Below are positions 36,903 to 45,138 of a stretch of DNA of 64,000 nucleotides, one piece after another; positions within the stretch are counted from its first letter, which is position 1, and each line of letters begins with the position of its first letter. Location: NCBI GenBank assembly GCA_963708625.1, contig CAVPSV010000004.1:558001-622000 (forward strand). The letters run 5' to 3'. The translations under genes were made by a program, and so were the position numbers. Source of the stretch: DASXIF01 sp036498145 (GTDB lineage Bacteria; Actinomycetota; Actinomycetes; Mycobacteriales; Jatrophihabitantaceae). A model generated the notes under the pieces. That model worked only from the letters and a program-made list of their open reading frames with translations, ran no database searches and was not told where the DNA came from.

Positions 36903-39900
36903 TCACTCGTATCGGTGACCGCCCGTGTGCAGCCGGCGCGGCAGGAGTCGCCACGACATCCCGACGAGCACCGCACCGAGGTCGACTCGGCTACGCCGGC
37001 GCGGTCCGACCACGCCGAGCGCGAGCAAGCCGGCGACGAGCAGGCCCAGGCCGAGGACGGTGCCGCCCATCAGGTCGGTACCGGTGCTGGCCAGCAGGCC
37101 GCCCGACGACCCGCCGATGACGAAGCTGAATGTCGTCGTCTGGCCGTGCGAGCCGGTCAGCGTGATCGTGTGCGAGCCGGCCGGCAGGCTGTCCGGAATG
37201 GTCACCCCGAGCGTGGCGATACCGGTCTTGACCGCGTGTGTCGCGCCCAACGCGACCGGCGTCGAGTGCGCCACCGCGCTAACCTGCTCGCCCGCCGCGA
37301 AGCCCTCGGCAGTCATCGACAGCGCTTGACCGTGAGCCAGGGTGGACCCGTTGGGCACGGCCTTGCCCTGGGAGCGCACGGAGAGCAGCTTCGGCAGACC
37401 GATCACTGTCATCGTCACCGGCGCGGACGTGGACGGCCCGAAGTCGACCGCCGGCGAACCGGTGAAGCTCGCCGTCAGCGACGCCTTGAAGCCGAACAGC
37501 TTGTTGGTTTGCAGCTGCGCAGTGCCCTGGTGCAGCGCCACGGTGCCCAGAACGCGGGTGCCGTCGCGGAACGTCACCGACCCGGCCACCGTCGCCGGCG
37601 TGACCGTCGCGGTCATGGTGATCCGGACGCCCTCCAGGATCGGTCCGTGGGGCGTCACCGCGAGCGCGGTCATGGTGCTGATCGCGTTCACGGTGAATGG
37701 AACGGCAGTCGAGGTAGATGTGGTGAACGCACTCGTATCGGTCGGCGTGAACATCGCCGTCAGCGAGTGCACACCACCGCCCAGGACAACGGTGACCGAG
37801 GCAACGCCACCCGAGACCGGCTTGGTCGCGAGCGTCTTGGTCCCGTCCAGGAACGCGACGGAGCCGACCGAACTACTGGGCGAGACGGTGGCGCTCAGCA
37901 GCACCCCGGTGCCGAAGCTGACCGGACCGATCGGTGTCGGGGTGAGTGTCGTATTCGTCGTCACCGGCCCGAGCGTGATGCTGTACGGCATCGAGCCGGA
38001 CTTGGAGTCCGTCACGTTCGGATCGGTACTGGTGAACGAGGCAGTGAGCGAGTGGCCACCGACGCTCAGCGTGCTCGTCGTCGTGGTGGCGACACCGCCG
38101 GTCACGGTGACCGGCGAGTTGATGTTGGTGCTGCCATCGGCGAACTGCACCGTGCCGGTTGCCGAGGACGGCGTCACGGTGGCGGTGAGAGTGACCGTCG
38201 ATCCGGTCGAGGCGCTGTTCTGCGGCGTTATGGCGAGCGTGGTGCTGCTGGTCGCCTGGTCGACCTCCAGGTTCACCTTTTGCGAGGTCGAGCCGGAGTA
38301 GTTGCTGGTGGACGGCGTGAACACCGCGGTGAGCCCGTTCGTTGCGACGGGCAACGTGGTGATCGTCGTGCTGGCTGTGCCGCCGCTGACGAGTACGGGC
38401 GCACCGATGGCTGCGCTGCCGTTGAAGAACTGCACGTTGCCGGCAGCAGCCGTGGGCATGACACTCGCCGTCAGCAGGACGCTGGTGCCGTGCATGACCG
38501 GGCCCGTCGGCGAGACCTGCAGTGTCGTCGACGTCATCGCCGCGGTGATCGTGTACGACTTCGCCGGGCTCGACTGCGACGCGGCGAACTGCGACGAGTC
38601 GGTCGGCACGAACGCGGCCACCAGCGAGTGTCCGCCGGCGGCCAGCGTGCTGTTCGTCGCGGTCGCGACGCCGCCGGACACGGTGCCGGTGCCGACCACC
38701 ACCGAGCCGTCCAGGAACTGGACCGAACCGACCGCGGTGGACGGGGACACGGTTCCGGTGAAGGTCACCGACGTGCCGAACGTCTGCGGACTAGCGGGGC
38801 CGACCCCCAAGGTGGTTGTCGTCGGCGTCGCGGAGGCGGCGTTGACGACGTAGGTCTGCGCGGTCGACTGCGATCCCTGGAACGCGTTCGAGTCTGTCGG
38901 CGTGAAGATGGCCTGCACCGAGTGGGTGTTCACGGTGAACGTCGTCATGGTCGAGGCGGTGCCGCCACTGACCGTTACCGCCGAGCCGATGTTCGTCGCG
39001 CCGTCCTTGAACTGCACCGTGCCGGCTGCATTGTTCGGCAACACGGTCGCGGTCAGCGTCGATTGCGTGCCTACCGTGATCGGGCTGGGCGGCGTGATGT
39101 TCAGGGATGTGGTCGTCACCGTTGCCGGGGACGTGATCGTGTATGGCGTCGCCGGGGTGGACGTCGACGAGGTGAACGCATTCGAGTCGGTCGGGGTGAA
39201 CACTGCCGTCAACGAATGCGCACCGGCGGCCAGCGTGGTCGTCGAGGTGGACGCCGTACCGCCCGAGACGGTGACCGCCGAGCCGATGTTGTTAGTGCCG
39301 TCCTTGAACTGGACGGTGCCGGCCGCGGTGCTCGGCAACACATTGGCGGTGAGGGCGACGTTGGTGCCGGTCGGCTGCGGACTGCCCGGCGCCGTGCCGA
39401 GCGACGTCGTCGTGGTGACTGGCCCCGACACACCGGTCGGATAGACCTGGGTCCAGGTGCCGTTGGTGCTGTTGAAGGAGATGTCCGTCGCCCAGAACGG
39501 CGCGTCCTGCGTTGGGATGCCCGGACCGGAGTCCTTCACCCGCACCTGGACGAGGTTGGCGTAGCCGGCGGTGTTGTCCAGCGTCGTCGTGGTGAGCAGC
39601 GAACCCAGGTCGGCGTCGGTGGCGCCCACCGAGACGACCGGCGTGGTGAAGGAATTGATCGGCGCCGGCGCCGCGGAGTTCGGATAGATCGTCGACGCCG
39701 AGGCCGGTGACTGGAACCAGGTAGTGCTGTCCGTCTTGGTGTGGTCCGGGAACCCGAAGGACAGGGTCGCGCGGTTGGTCCCGGACCGTCCGGCGCTGGA
39801 GGCGACGGCGTAGTCGAACAAGTGGTGCAGGTTCGAACCGGTGGTGACCACCGCGCCACTGCTGTTGTAGAACGTGATGCTGCCCTCGGAGTTGGGGTCG

Positions 39901-40007
39901 GGCTCCCAGGGTGGAGTGGCGGCGCCGGCATGCAGGCCGAGCGGGACGAACACGGCGGCGAGCGTTGCGACGACGGCGGCCGAGAGCCACCGGAAGCGAG
40001 AACTCAC
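36903..40007 (-). CDS. Cell-surface protein with seven Ig-like repeats and LASTG signal
   Basis: A 1034-residue exported protein. A signal peptide (LSAAVVATLAAVFVPLGLHA) leads into a domain of about 175 residues (GSITFYNSSGAVVTTGSN, LVQVRVKDSGPGIPTQDAPF, GTWTQVYP) shared with the next gene upstream. Seven repeats of roughly 90-95 residues follow, each with a variant of AGTVQFKDG and HSLTAVFTPTDS, matching the bacterial Ig-like Big_3/Big_5 type. The end has LASTG, a helix (TVLGLGLLVAGLLALGVVG) and RRR, a class-E sortase signal, with an unusual extra 25-residue basic tail. GTG start with GGGGAGA upstream. A PHO-box-like element lies 128 nt upstream. Confidence 0.87.
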   Translation of the reverse strand: MSSRFRWLSAAVVATLAAVFVPLGLHAGAATPPWEPDPNSEGSITFYNSSGAVVTTGSNLHHLFDYAVASSAGRSGTNRATLSFGFPDHTKTDSTTWFQSPASASTIYPNSAAPAPINSFTTPVVSVGATDADLGSLLTTTTLDNTAGYANLVQVRVKDSGPGIPTQDAPFWATDISFNSTNGTWTQVYPTGVSGPVTTTTSLGTAPGSPQPTGTNVALTANVLPSTAAGTVQFKDGTNNIGSAVTVSGGTASTSTTTLAAGAHSLTAVFTPTDSNAFTSSTSTPATPYTITSPATVTTTSLNITPPSPITVGTQSTLTATVLPNNAAGTVQFKDGATNIGSAVTVSGGTASTMTTFTVNTHSVQAIFTPTDSNAFQGSQSTAQTYVVNAASATPTTTTLGVGPASPQTFGTSVTFTGTVSPSTAVGSVQFLDGSVVVGTGTVSGGVATATNSTLAAGGHSLVAAFVPTDSSQFAASQSSPAKSYTITAAMTSTTLQVSPTGPVMHGTSVLLTASVMPTAAAGNVQFFNGSAAIGAPVLVSGGTASTTITTLPVATNGLTAVFTPSTSNYSGSTSQKVNLEVDQATSSTTLAITPQNSASTGSTVTLTATVTPSSATGTVQFADGSTNINSPVTVTGGVATTTTSTLSVGGHSLTASFTSTDPNVTDSKSGSMPYSITLGPVTTNTTLTPTPIGPVSFGTGVLLSATVSPSSSVGSVAFLDGTKTLATKPVSGGVASVTVVLGGGVHSLTAMFTPTDTSAFTTSTSTAVPFTVNAISTMTALAVTPHGPILEGVRITMTATVTPATVAGSVTFRDGTRVLGTVALHQGTAQLQTNKLFGFKASLTASFTGSPAVDFGPSTSAPVTMTVIGLPKLLSVRSQGKAVPNGSTLAHGQALSMTAEGFAAGEQVSAVAHSTPVALGATHAVKTGIATLGVTIPDSLPAGSHTITLTGSHGQTTTFSFVIGGSSGGLLASTGTDLMGGTVLGLGLLVAGLLALGVVGPRRRSRVDLGAVLVGMSWRLLPRRLHTGGHRYE

Positions 40008-40134
40008 GAGTCTGTCTCCCCGAAGATGCGGATCGATTCGGCAAAATTTCTGAACGGCCGCAGACTGCGTTGCCCGCGCCTGCACCTTCGTCTGCCAAGG
40101 CTCGATGACAGCAACGACCGTCGCACCCCGGCAC

Positions 40135-40152
40135 GGTTAACTACGGATGAAC
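40135..40152 (-). promoter_or_regulatory. PHO-box-like element before the Ig-repeat gene
   Basis: GTTCATCcgtaGTTAACC on the minus strand: two 7-nt units 11 nt apart, like the Streptomyces PhoP direct repeat GTTCACC-N4-GTTCACC. The same pair occurs before three other genes of this cluster. Confidence 0.65.
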
Positions 40153-40207
40153 ACGTCCGCGCCCGCCGACGGCGACGTGAAGAGTGCGGTGATTCGACCG
40201 AAACACA

Positions 40208-40248
40208 ATCGTCCGGGTGAGGGACCGTGCGGCCCTCACCCGGACGAT
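40208..40248 (-). terminator. Strong hairpin terminator
   Basis: ATCGTCCGGGTGAGGG and CCCTCACCCGGACGAT pair perfectly over 16 bp around a 9-nt loop, 24 nt after the stop of the gene at 40272-41381. T-rich bases (TGTGTTTC) follow on the minus strand, as expected of an intrinsic terminator. Confidence 0.85.
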
Positions 40249-40271
40249 GGGTGTCGATACGTCGACAGGTA

Positions 40272-41381
40272 CTAGCTGATCGTCACGCTGTAGGACTGAC
40301 TTGCGGTCTGCGGCGTCGGCTTGTTGTGATCCGTGACCGAAACCGTGAACAGGTAGCTACCCGCCGTGGTCGGCTTGCCGCTGAAGACACCGGCCGCCGT
40401 CATCTTCAATCCCGGCGGCAACGTGCCCGAGCTGACGACCCACTTCTTGGCGCCGACAAAGCCGGTTGCGGCGAGCTTCGCCTTGTACGCGACGCCGACC
40501 GTGCCGTTCGGCAGCGATGGCGTAGTGATCGTCAAACCTTGCACGGTGAGCGTGAAGGTCTTGCCACCGGTCACCGGCGGCACCGACTTGTCCTTCACCG
40601 CAACGGTGAACGTGTACGTGCCGAGCACCTTTGTCTTGCCGGTGATCTTGCCGGTTGTCGCGAGCTTGAGACCGGTCGGCAACGCACCGCTGGCCAGCGA
40701 CCACACGTACTTGCCGTCACCGCCGCTCGCGGTCACGGCGCCCTTGTACGCCGCGCCGAGCGAGGGATTCGGCAGCGTCGAGGTCACCAGCAGGCCGCCC
40801 GGGTTGGTCGGGTAGACCTCCTGCCACGTGCCTGTGGTCTGGTTGATCAGGATGTCCGACTCCCAGAACGGCGAGGACTGCTGCGGCAGGTTCGGGCCTG
40901 AGTCCTTGACCCGTACTTGCACGTAGTTGGCGTAGCCGGGGGCGGTGTCGAGCGTGGTCGTCCCGAGCACGCCGGACAGGTCCGCGTCAGTCGGGTCGAG
41001 TGTCACCACGGGCGTGGTGAGGCCGTTGACCGGTGCTGGTGCGCCAGCGTTCGGGAAGTTCGTCGACGCGGAGGCGGGCGTGCTGAACCAGAGCGAGGAG
41101 TTGGGTTGGGTGTGGTCGGGGAAGGCGAATGACAGCGTCGCCTTGGTGGCGCCAGCGCGACCGGCCGAGGATGCGGCCGCGTAGTCGAACAGGTGGCTCA
41201 GGTCCGAGCCACTGGTGACCTGCGTGCCGGTGGAGCTGTAGAACGCGACTGAGCCCTGCGCATTTGCGTCCGGCTCAAATGCCGGGGTGTCGGTTGCCCC
41301 GGCACGTGCCGCGAGTGGGACGACGACGGCGACCATCGCCGCGACCGCCGCGCCGGACACCCATCTCTTCTGCACCTTCAT
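40272..41381 (-). CDS. Secreted protein: shared N-terminal domain plus two Ig-like domains
   Basis: A 369-residue exported protein. After the signal peptide (WVSGAAVAAMVAVVVPLAARA) residues 30-195 match the N-terminal domain of the Ig-repeat protein downstream (GSVAFYSSTGTQVTSGSD, LFDYAAASSAGRAG, YVQVRVKDSGPNLPQQSSPF, GTWQEVYP). Two domains of the putative-Ig (He_PIG) type follow, marked by GAAYKGAVTASGGDGKYVW and TVGVAYKAKLAATGF with GLKLATTGKITG. There is no membrane anchor or sorting motif, so it is probably released or bound by a partner. ATG start with GGGAGAG 8 nt upstream; a PHO-box-like element lies 120 nt upstream and a hairpin terminator follows. Confidence 0.83.
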   Translation of the reverse strand: MKVQKRWVSGAAVAAMVAVVVPLAARAGATDTPAFEPDANAQGSVAFYSSTGTQVTSGSDLSHLFDYAAASSAGRAGATKATLSFAFPDHTQPNSSLWFSTPASASTNFPNAGAPAPVNGLTTPVVTLDPTDADLSGVLGTTTLDTAPGYANYVQVRVKDSGPNLPQQSSPFWESDILINQTTGTWQEVYPTNPGGLLVTSTLPNPSLGAAYKGAVTASGGDGKYVWSLASGALPTGLKLATTGKITGKTKVLGTYTFTVAVKDKSVPPVTGGKTFTLTVQGLTITTPSLPNGTVGVAYKAKLAATGFVGAKKWVVSSGTLPPGLKMTAAGVFSGKPTTAGSYLFTVSVTDHNKPTPQTASQSYSVTIS

Positions 41382-41500
41382 CAACAATCTCTCCCGTATC
41401 CCGCCCAGCGGGCGATCGTAAGACCGTGCGTGCGTGGCGACAGCGAGCTACACCGTCGCGGATAGCCTCAGCCACTGGGGCGACCGGCTCGCCGCTCATC

Positions 41501-41518
41501 GGTTAACTGGGAATGAAA
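41501..41518 (-). promoter_or_regulatory. PHO-box-like element before the two-Ig secreted gene
   Basis: TTTCATTcccaGTTAACC on the minus strand, the same 7+4+7 arrangement as at 40135 and 44042, located 120-137 nt before the start at 41381. Confidence 0.55.
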
Positions 41519-41554
41519 TGCCGCACCGCAGACAGGCAGCGCGCGAAAGGCTTC

Positions 41555-42445
41555 CTATTGCTGTCGAGTGGCTCTATTCCGGCGCAAAACGACCACACCG
41601 ACGCCGCCGGCCGCAGCTACCACGACGACCACCACGAGCACCCAGGCGAGCGTGCCGCCGCCGGAGCCCGAGGACTTCTTGTCCAGCGCCGCGGCTGTCG
41701 TCGACGGACCCGCGGTGGCGCCATTCGATCCGGAGCGCGTGCTGCTGCTGCCGGCCGCGTGGCTCGAACCCGAACTCGCCGGGCGCGCACCCGGCGTGGA
41801 ACGCGCCGCCTGCGCCGCGATGGCCGACGCCGGCAGATCGAGCGTCTCGGCCGAAATCGCCCTGCCTGCGGTGCAGGACACGTCACCGCCGCCCACCTGG
41901 GTCCAGGTGTTGCCGTCAATGCGAACCACGGCGGCCGGGTACGGCGTCGAGTGCTGCAGGCCGTCGGGCGCGGTGAAGTACATCCGCAGCTGCACCAGGC
42001 CGTCCCAGTGCGGCGGGAAGGCGCCGGTGAAGTCGACGAGCGCGGGGTCGGCCCCGGTGCCGGCGGCCATCGGGTGCGCCGTGTTGCTGTACACCGACGC
42101 CGCCGTCAGCTGCTTACCCGACCAATCCCCCGGATCGACGTTCTGGATGGGCTGGAAGGCATCCAGCGTCCCTCGGCCCACGTTCGCGGCATATCCACTC
42201 GGCGCGGCGGCCGAGGAGACGGTGAGCCAGGCAAACGGCGCAGCGCCGGTGCTTCCGGAACGCACCTGATGACCGGACTTGTCGCAGAAGCCAAGATAGC
42301 CGACCGCGTTGGGATCGCTGAACGGCACGCCGTCGGCGCTCGCGGGCGGTGCCCATACCGCGGCCGAGCAGGCAATGGCGGCAATCGCGGCAATGGCAAG
42401 GCCGGCACGCAGGCGCAGTGGGCGGCAGTTTGCCCTACGGATCAT
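41555..42445 (-). CDS. Membrane-anchored surface protein with the shared domain
   Basis: A 296-residue protein with a signal peptide (GLAIAAIAAIACSAAVWA), an extracellular domain like those of the two next genes but more diverged (VGYLGFCDKSGHQVRSGS, LTVSSAAAPSG, GNTWTQVGGG), a Ser/Gly/Ala-rich linker of about 60 residues, one C-terminal helix (GTLAWVLVVVVVVAAAGGVG) and a basic tail (RRNRATRQQ). It is therefore held by its own helix instead of a sortase signal. Two Cys in the domain (GFCDKS, DVSCTAG) could form a disulfide. A weak PHO-box-like pair lies upstream. Confidence 0.8.
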   Translation of the reverse strand: MIRRANCRPLRLRAGLAIAAIAAIACSAAVWAPPASADGVPFSDPNAVGYLGFCDKSGHQVRSGSTGAAPFAWLTVSSAAAPSGYAANVGRGTLDAFQPIQNVDPGDWSGKQLTAASVYSNTAHPMAAGTGADPALVDFTGAFPPHWDGLVQLRMYFTAPDGLQHSTPYPAAVVRIDGNTWTQVGGGDVSCTAGRAISAETLDLPASAIAAQAARSTPGARPASSGSSHAAGSSSTRSGSNGATAGPSTTAAALDKKSSGSGGGTLAWVLVVVVVVAAAGGVGVVVLRRNRATRQQ

Positions 42446-42478
42446 GGCGGTGAGCTAATACGGCGCAGGCGACCGACG

Positions 42479-42496
42479 AACCAACGCGAGCTGAAC
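42479..42496 (-). promoter_or_regulatory. Weak PHO-box-like pair
   Basis: GTTCAGCtcgcGTTGGTT on the minus strand, 34-51 nt before the start at 42445, with GGTCGCC as a possible third unit at the same spacing. Each unit is weaker than in the other boxes. Confidence 0.35.
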
Positions 42497-42542
42497 AGGT
42501 GCTTGCGGAACATGTGGATCCCACCACGCGGCCGCGACACGC

Positions 42543-42577
42543 AGCTGGGGCGGGGAGCTGTCGCTCCCCGCCCAGCT
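42543..42577 (-). terminator. Hairpin after the binding-protein gene
   Basis: AGCTGGGGCGGGGAGC and GCTCCCCGCCCAGCT pair over 15 bp with one bulged G and a 4-nt loop, about 50 nt after the stop at 42630. No clear U-run. Confidence 0.65.
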
Positions 42578-42629
42578 GTCACTCAGGACTTACCCCAGCG
42601 TTGCGGGCATCCAATGATGTTGCGATCGA

Positions 42630-43962
42630 TCAGGGGCCGTTCGAGGTGAACGCGTACGCCGGCACGATGCCGGAGGCCGAGATCGCCGACTTCGCGCCGA
42701 CGGTGGCGAAGTACGGCTGACCGCCCGGGCCGTAGTGCGTGCCGCCGATCGTCACGCAACCGGTGGTGTGGCCCGTACCGGAGCACGGGTTGTAGAACAT
42801 CGTCCGCACCCAGTTCAGCGTGCTGCCCGGCTGGAACGGCTTGCGTGCTGTTGATGTCGGCGTCCCGGAAGTAGATGTACAGCGGACCGGGTGACGTCGA
42901 ACAGCGAGCCGCTGTCGTCGGCGTCCCGGTGCTCCAGAACTTCACGTGCGGGGCGAGCGTTGCCGTGGTACCGGTGCACGGGCCGGCGTGGTCGACTCGG
43001 ACGGCTCGAACGGGCAGCTCGGGTCCTGGAAGTAGCCACCGACGCCGTTCGACGGTGCCGTCGGAGAGCTTGCCCTGGAACAGGTTCAGCCGTCCGCCGG
43101 ACATCGGCTCGATGGCGTCGGCCGGCGTCACCGGAGGCGTTGATCGCCTCCGGGTCGTTCTCCTCGACGTTGTGACGCAGGTGCCGAGGCGTCGGCCGGC
43201 GCCGATCGCGCTGAGGAACGAGGACCGGGTGCCGGAACCGATCTGCGGGATCAGCGGCATGATGGTCGCGGAGGATGTGCCGCCCGACCTGGGTCCACGT
43301 GGTGTCGGTGCAGGTGTAGATCGCGTTCAGCTGCGCGGTCGAGAGTGCGACCGCGTTGGTGGTGCCGGCTGCGGCGGTCAGCATCGCCAGCGGGTCGGTG
43401 CCGACGGTGATGCTGTCGAACCGGGTGTCCGTACCACGTGGCGACGACGCGCGCGAGAAGTCGACCACACCGAGCCCCTGGCCGTGCCGTGTTCGTGTCG
43501 GCCTTGAGCAGGTTGTAGCCGGCGCCCGAACCGTTCGGACGCTGCTCGGGCGAGAGGCCGGCCCGCAGCACGACGGTCGGGTTCAGCACGCACGGCGCAT
43601 CCGCGTGTGAGTGGCGTTGGTTGCCGGTGCCCGCCGTACCGCCCGGTGCCGGGGGCACAGGTTGCGTGGCCCGAGTACCGCTGCCGCCCGTACGGGCCGT
43701 AGGCGAGCCGGGTGTTGGCGTCGGCGGTGGCGTCGATGCTGATGAACTTGTTCTTGTTGCCGAGCGAGTTGTAGCCGCTGTTGCCGGTGAAGTCTCCGTC
43801 GGCGACGAAGTCAGCTAGCTGCTGCAGGGTGTCGGACCCGACGCCGACGACATCATTTTGCGTGGGACCGTAGTCCGCAACCGCGCTTGTCGGGAAGAAC
43901 GCCATGGAGGCGGCAACAGCCGCCAGCACAACGCCCCCGACTGTGATCTTGCGACCGACCAT
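42630..43962 (-). pseudogene. PstS-like secreted binding protein, many frameshifts
   Basis: Joined across frames this is an exported binding protein of about 440 residues. ATG 43962 has GGAAGGAAG upstream and a signal peptide (VGGVVLAAVAASMAFFPTSAVA). DVVGVGSDTLQQLADFVADG is the family's phosphate-contacting start. Later pieces are FISIDATADANTRLAYGPYG, LNPTVVLRAGLSPEQRPNGS, SITVGTDPLAMLTAAAGTTN, IMPLIPQIGSGTRSSFLSAI and, at the end, YFATVGAKSAISASGIVPAY. At least eight frame changes lie between 43645 and 42840, yet each piece is well conserved and no extra stops occur in the correct frame. I suspect sequence error over decay. A PHO-box-like element precedes it. Confidence 0.75.
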
Positions 43963-44041
43963 CGTGGAGCTTCCTTCCGCAGAGGTAAGGGGACGAGCCC
44001 ACAAAGACTCGCGGGGCGAGGTCGCCACCTGCAGACGCTGT

Positions 44042-44059
44042 TGCTAACTAGGGATGAAC
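44042..44059 (-). promoter_or_regulatory. PHO-box-like element before the binding-protein gene
   Basis: GTTCATCcctaGTTAGCA on the minus strand, units 11 nt apart, 80-97 nt before the start at 43962. Confidence 0.6.
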
Positions 44060-44109
44060 CGGCGAGAGAGTTAATTGCTGATTCGGACCCGACCAAGCGG
44101 GCAAAATGC

Positions 44110-45138
44110 TCACATCAGATTCGGCAGCAGTTGCACGGCGGATTGGCTCACGCCCCACAGCCCCGCGAGAATCACCGGTACCCCCACCAGCCAGCTCTGC
44201 CAGCGGCCCCACTTCTGGTAGATCCAACCGGTGCCGACGACCGCGATGCCGAGGCCGGGCAGCCAGAGCACCAGCAGGTACAGCGCGCCGCCCACGTCCG
44301 GTTGTAACGGCGCCTCGGTCTTCGGCACCGACGTCAGGCGCCCACCGGGATCGCCGAACGGTTGCCCCTGCAGCACGGCGTCGACATAGACGAGCTTGGA
44401 CGGGGCCCAGCCGGCCCGCCAGCCGCCGCCCTGGGCGGTGATCAGCGTCAACCGAGAGGTGCCGGACGTGATCGCGTAGGTGTCACCGCCGTGTCGCACG
44501 TCGGCAACGAGGTACTTGGCCACCCCTTCGCCGGTCGTGACCGTGATGACGTCCCCCGATTTCGCCGAGGCAAGATTGTGAAACGGCCCCCCGAAGAGCT
44601 TGTCCCGACCCATGACCACCGAGGTGCCCGGCTGGCCGGGCAACGGTGTGTCGCGCAAGTGACCCGGACCCGCCATCAGGTCGCTCGCGGACGTGCCTTC
44701 CACGATCACCTCGTTGCGAAGTCCGACCGCGGGTATGTCGAGCACCGCGACCGGCTGACCGGGATTGATCACGCCGCCGATCGGCGCGGTCTCCAATGCC
44801 AGCTGTTCACGAAGCTTGTTGTAGAGCAACCCCTGGTCATGCCCGTGCTGGAGCGAACTGACGAGCAAGGTATAGAAGAGCATCCAGGCGACCAGCGCGG
44901 CCAGCAGCAGCAGCGACCAGGTGGCGGTGGTCGACGTCGTCGTCGGCGGCGCCGCCTTGGGAAGAGACCACGCGCTCTTCGGCATTCGGTTGCGGACGTC
45001 GCGCAGGGTGGACGTCCCGGACGACAGCAGGCGCTGGACACGTCCCGCGACGTAGGTCGGCTGACGGAACGAGCTACCCGGAGCTGCCGCTGGTTCGGAG
45101 TCCGGCTCTGCCTGGGGATCGTCCTGCAGGGTCGTCAC
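44110..45138 (-). CDS. Sortase-fold membrane protein without catalytic residues
   Basis: A 342-residue protein. About 70 cytoplasmic residues precede a membrane helix (74-98), then a sortase-like domain: LDIPAVGLRNEVIVEGTSAS, GPGHLRDTPLPGQPGTSVV. In active class-E enzymes the next motif is GHR, but here it is GRDK, with Arg178 in place of His. The LTLTTC strand becomes LTLITA, with Ala235 in place of Cys, and the Arg position is Lys248. Three C-terminal helices follow, which is unusual. The GTG start overlaps the stop of the 910-aa gene by 4 nt. I infer a structural or binding role, perhaps holding sorted or anchored partners; no transpeptidase activity is expected. Confidence 0.85.
   Translation of the reverse strand: MTTLQDDPQAEPDSEPAAAPGSSFRQPTYVAGRVQRLLSSGTSTLRDVRNRMPKSAWSLPKAAPPTTTSTTATWSLLLLAALVAWMLFYTLLVSSLQHGHDQGLLYNKLREQLALETAPIGGVINPGQPVAVLDIPAVGLRNEVIVEGTSASDLMAGPGHLRDTPLPGQPGTSVVMGRDKLFGGPFHNLASAKSGDVITVTTGEGVAKYLVADVRHGGDTYAITSGTSRLTLITAQGGGWRAGWAPSKLVYVDAVLQGQPFGDPGGRLTSVPKTEAPLQPDVGGALYLLVLWLPGLGIAVVGTGWIYQKWGRWQSWLVGVPVILAGLWGVSQSAVQLLPNLM

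Noticed and set aside
36585..39710. A 1041-codon open frame on the plus strand
   Set aside because: It is the mirror of the Ig-repeat gene, Arg/Gly-rich and without domains; high GC keeps antisense frames open.
36903..40007. Periodic DNA that might suggest a CRISPR array or satellite
   Set aside because: The period is about 280 bp, imperfect, and coincides with Ig-like protein repeats in an open frame.
44110..45138. Active sortase for the LASTG protein
   Set aside because: His, Cys and Arg of the active site are replaced, so an active enzyme must lie elsewhere.
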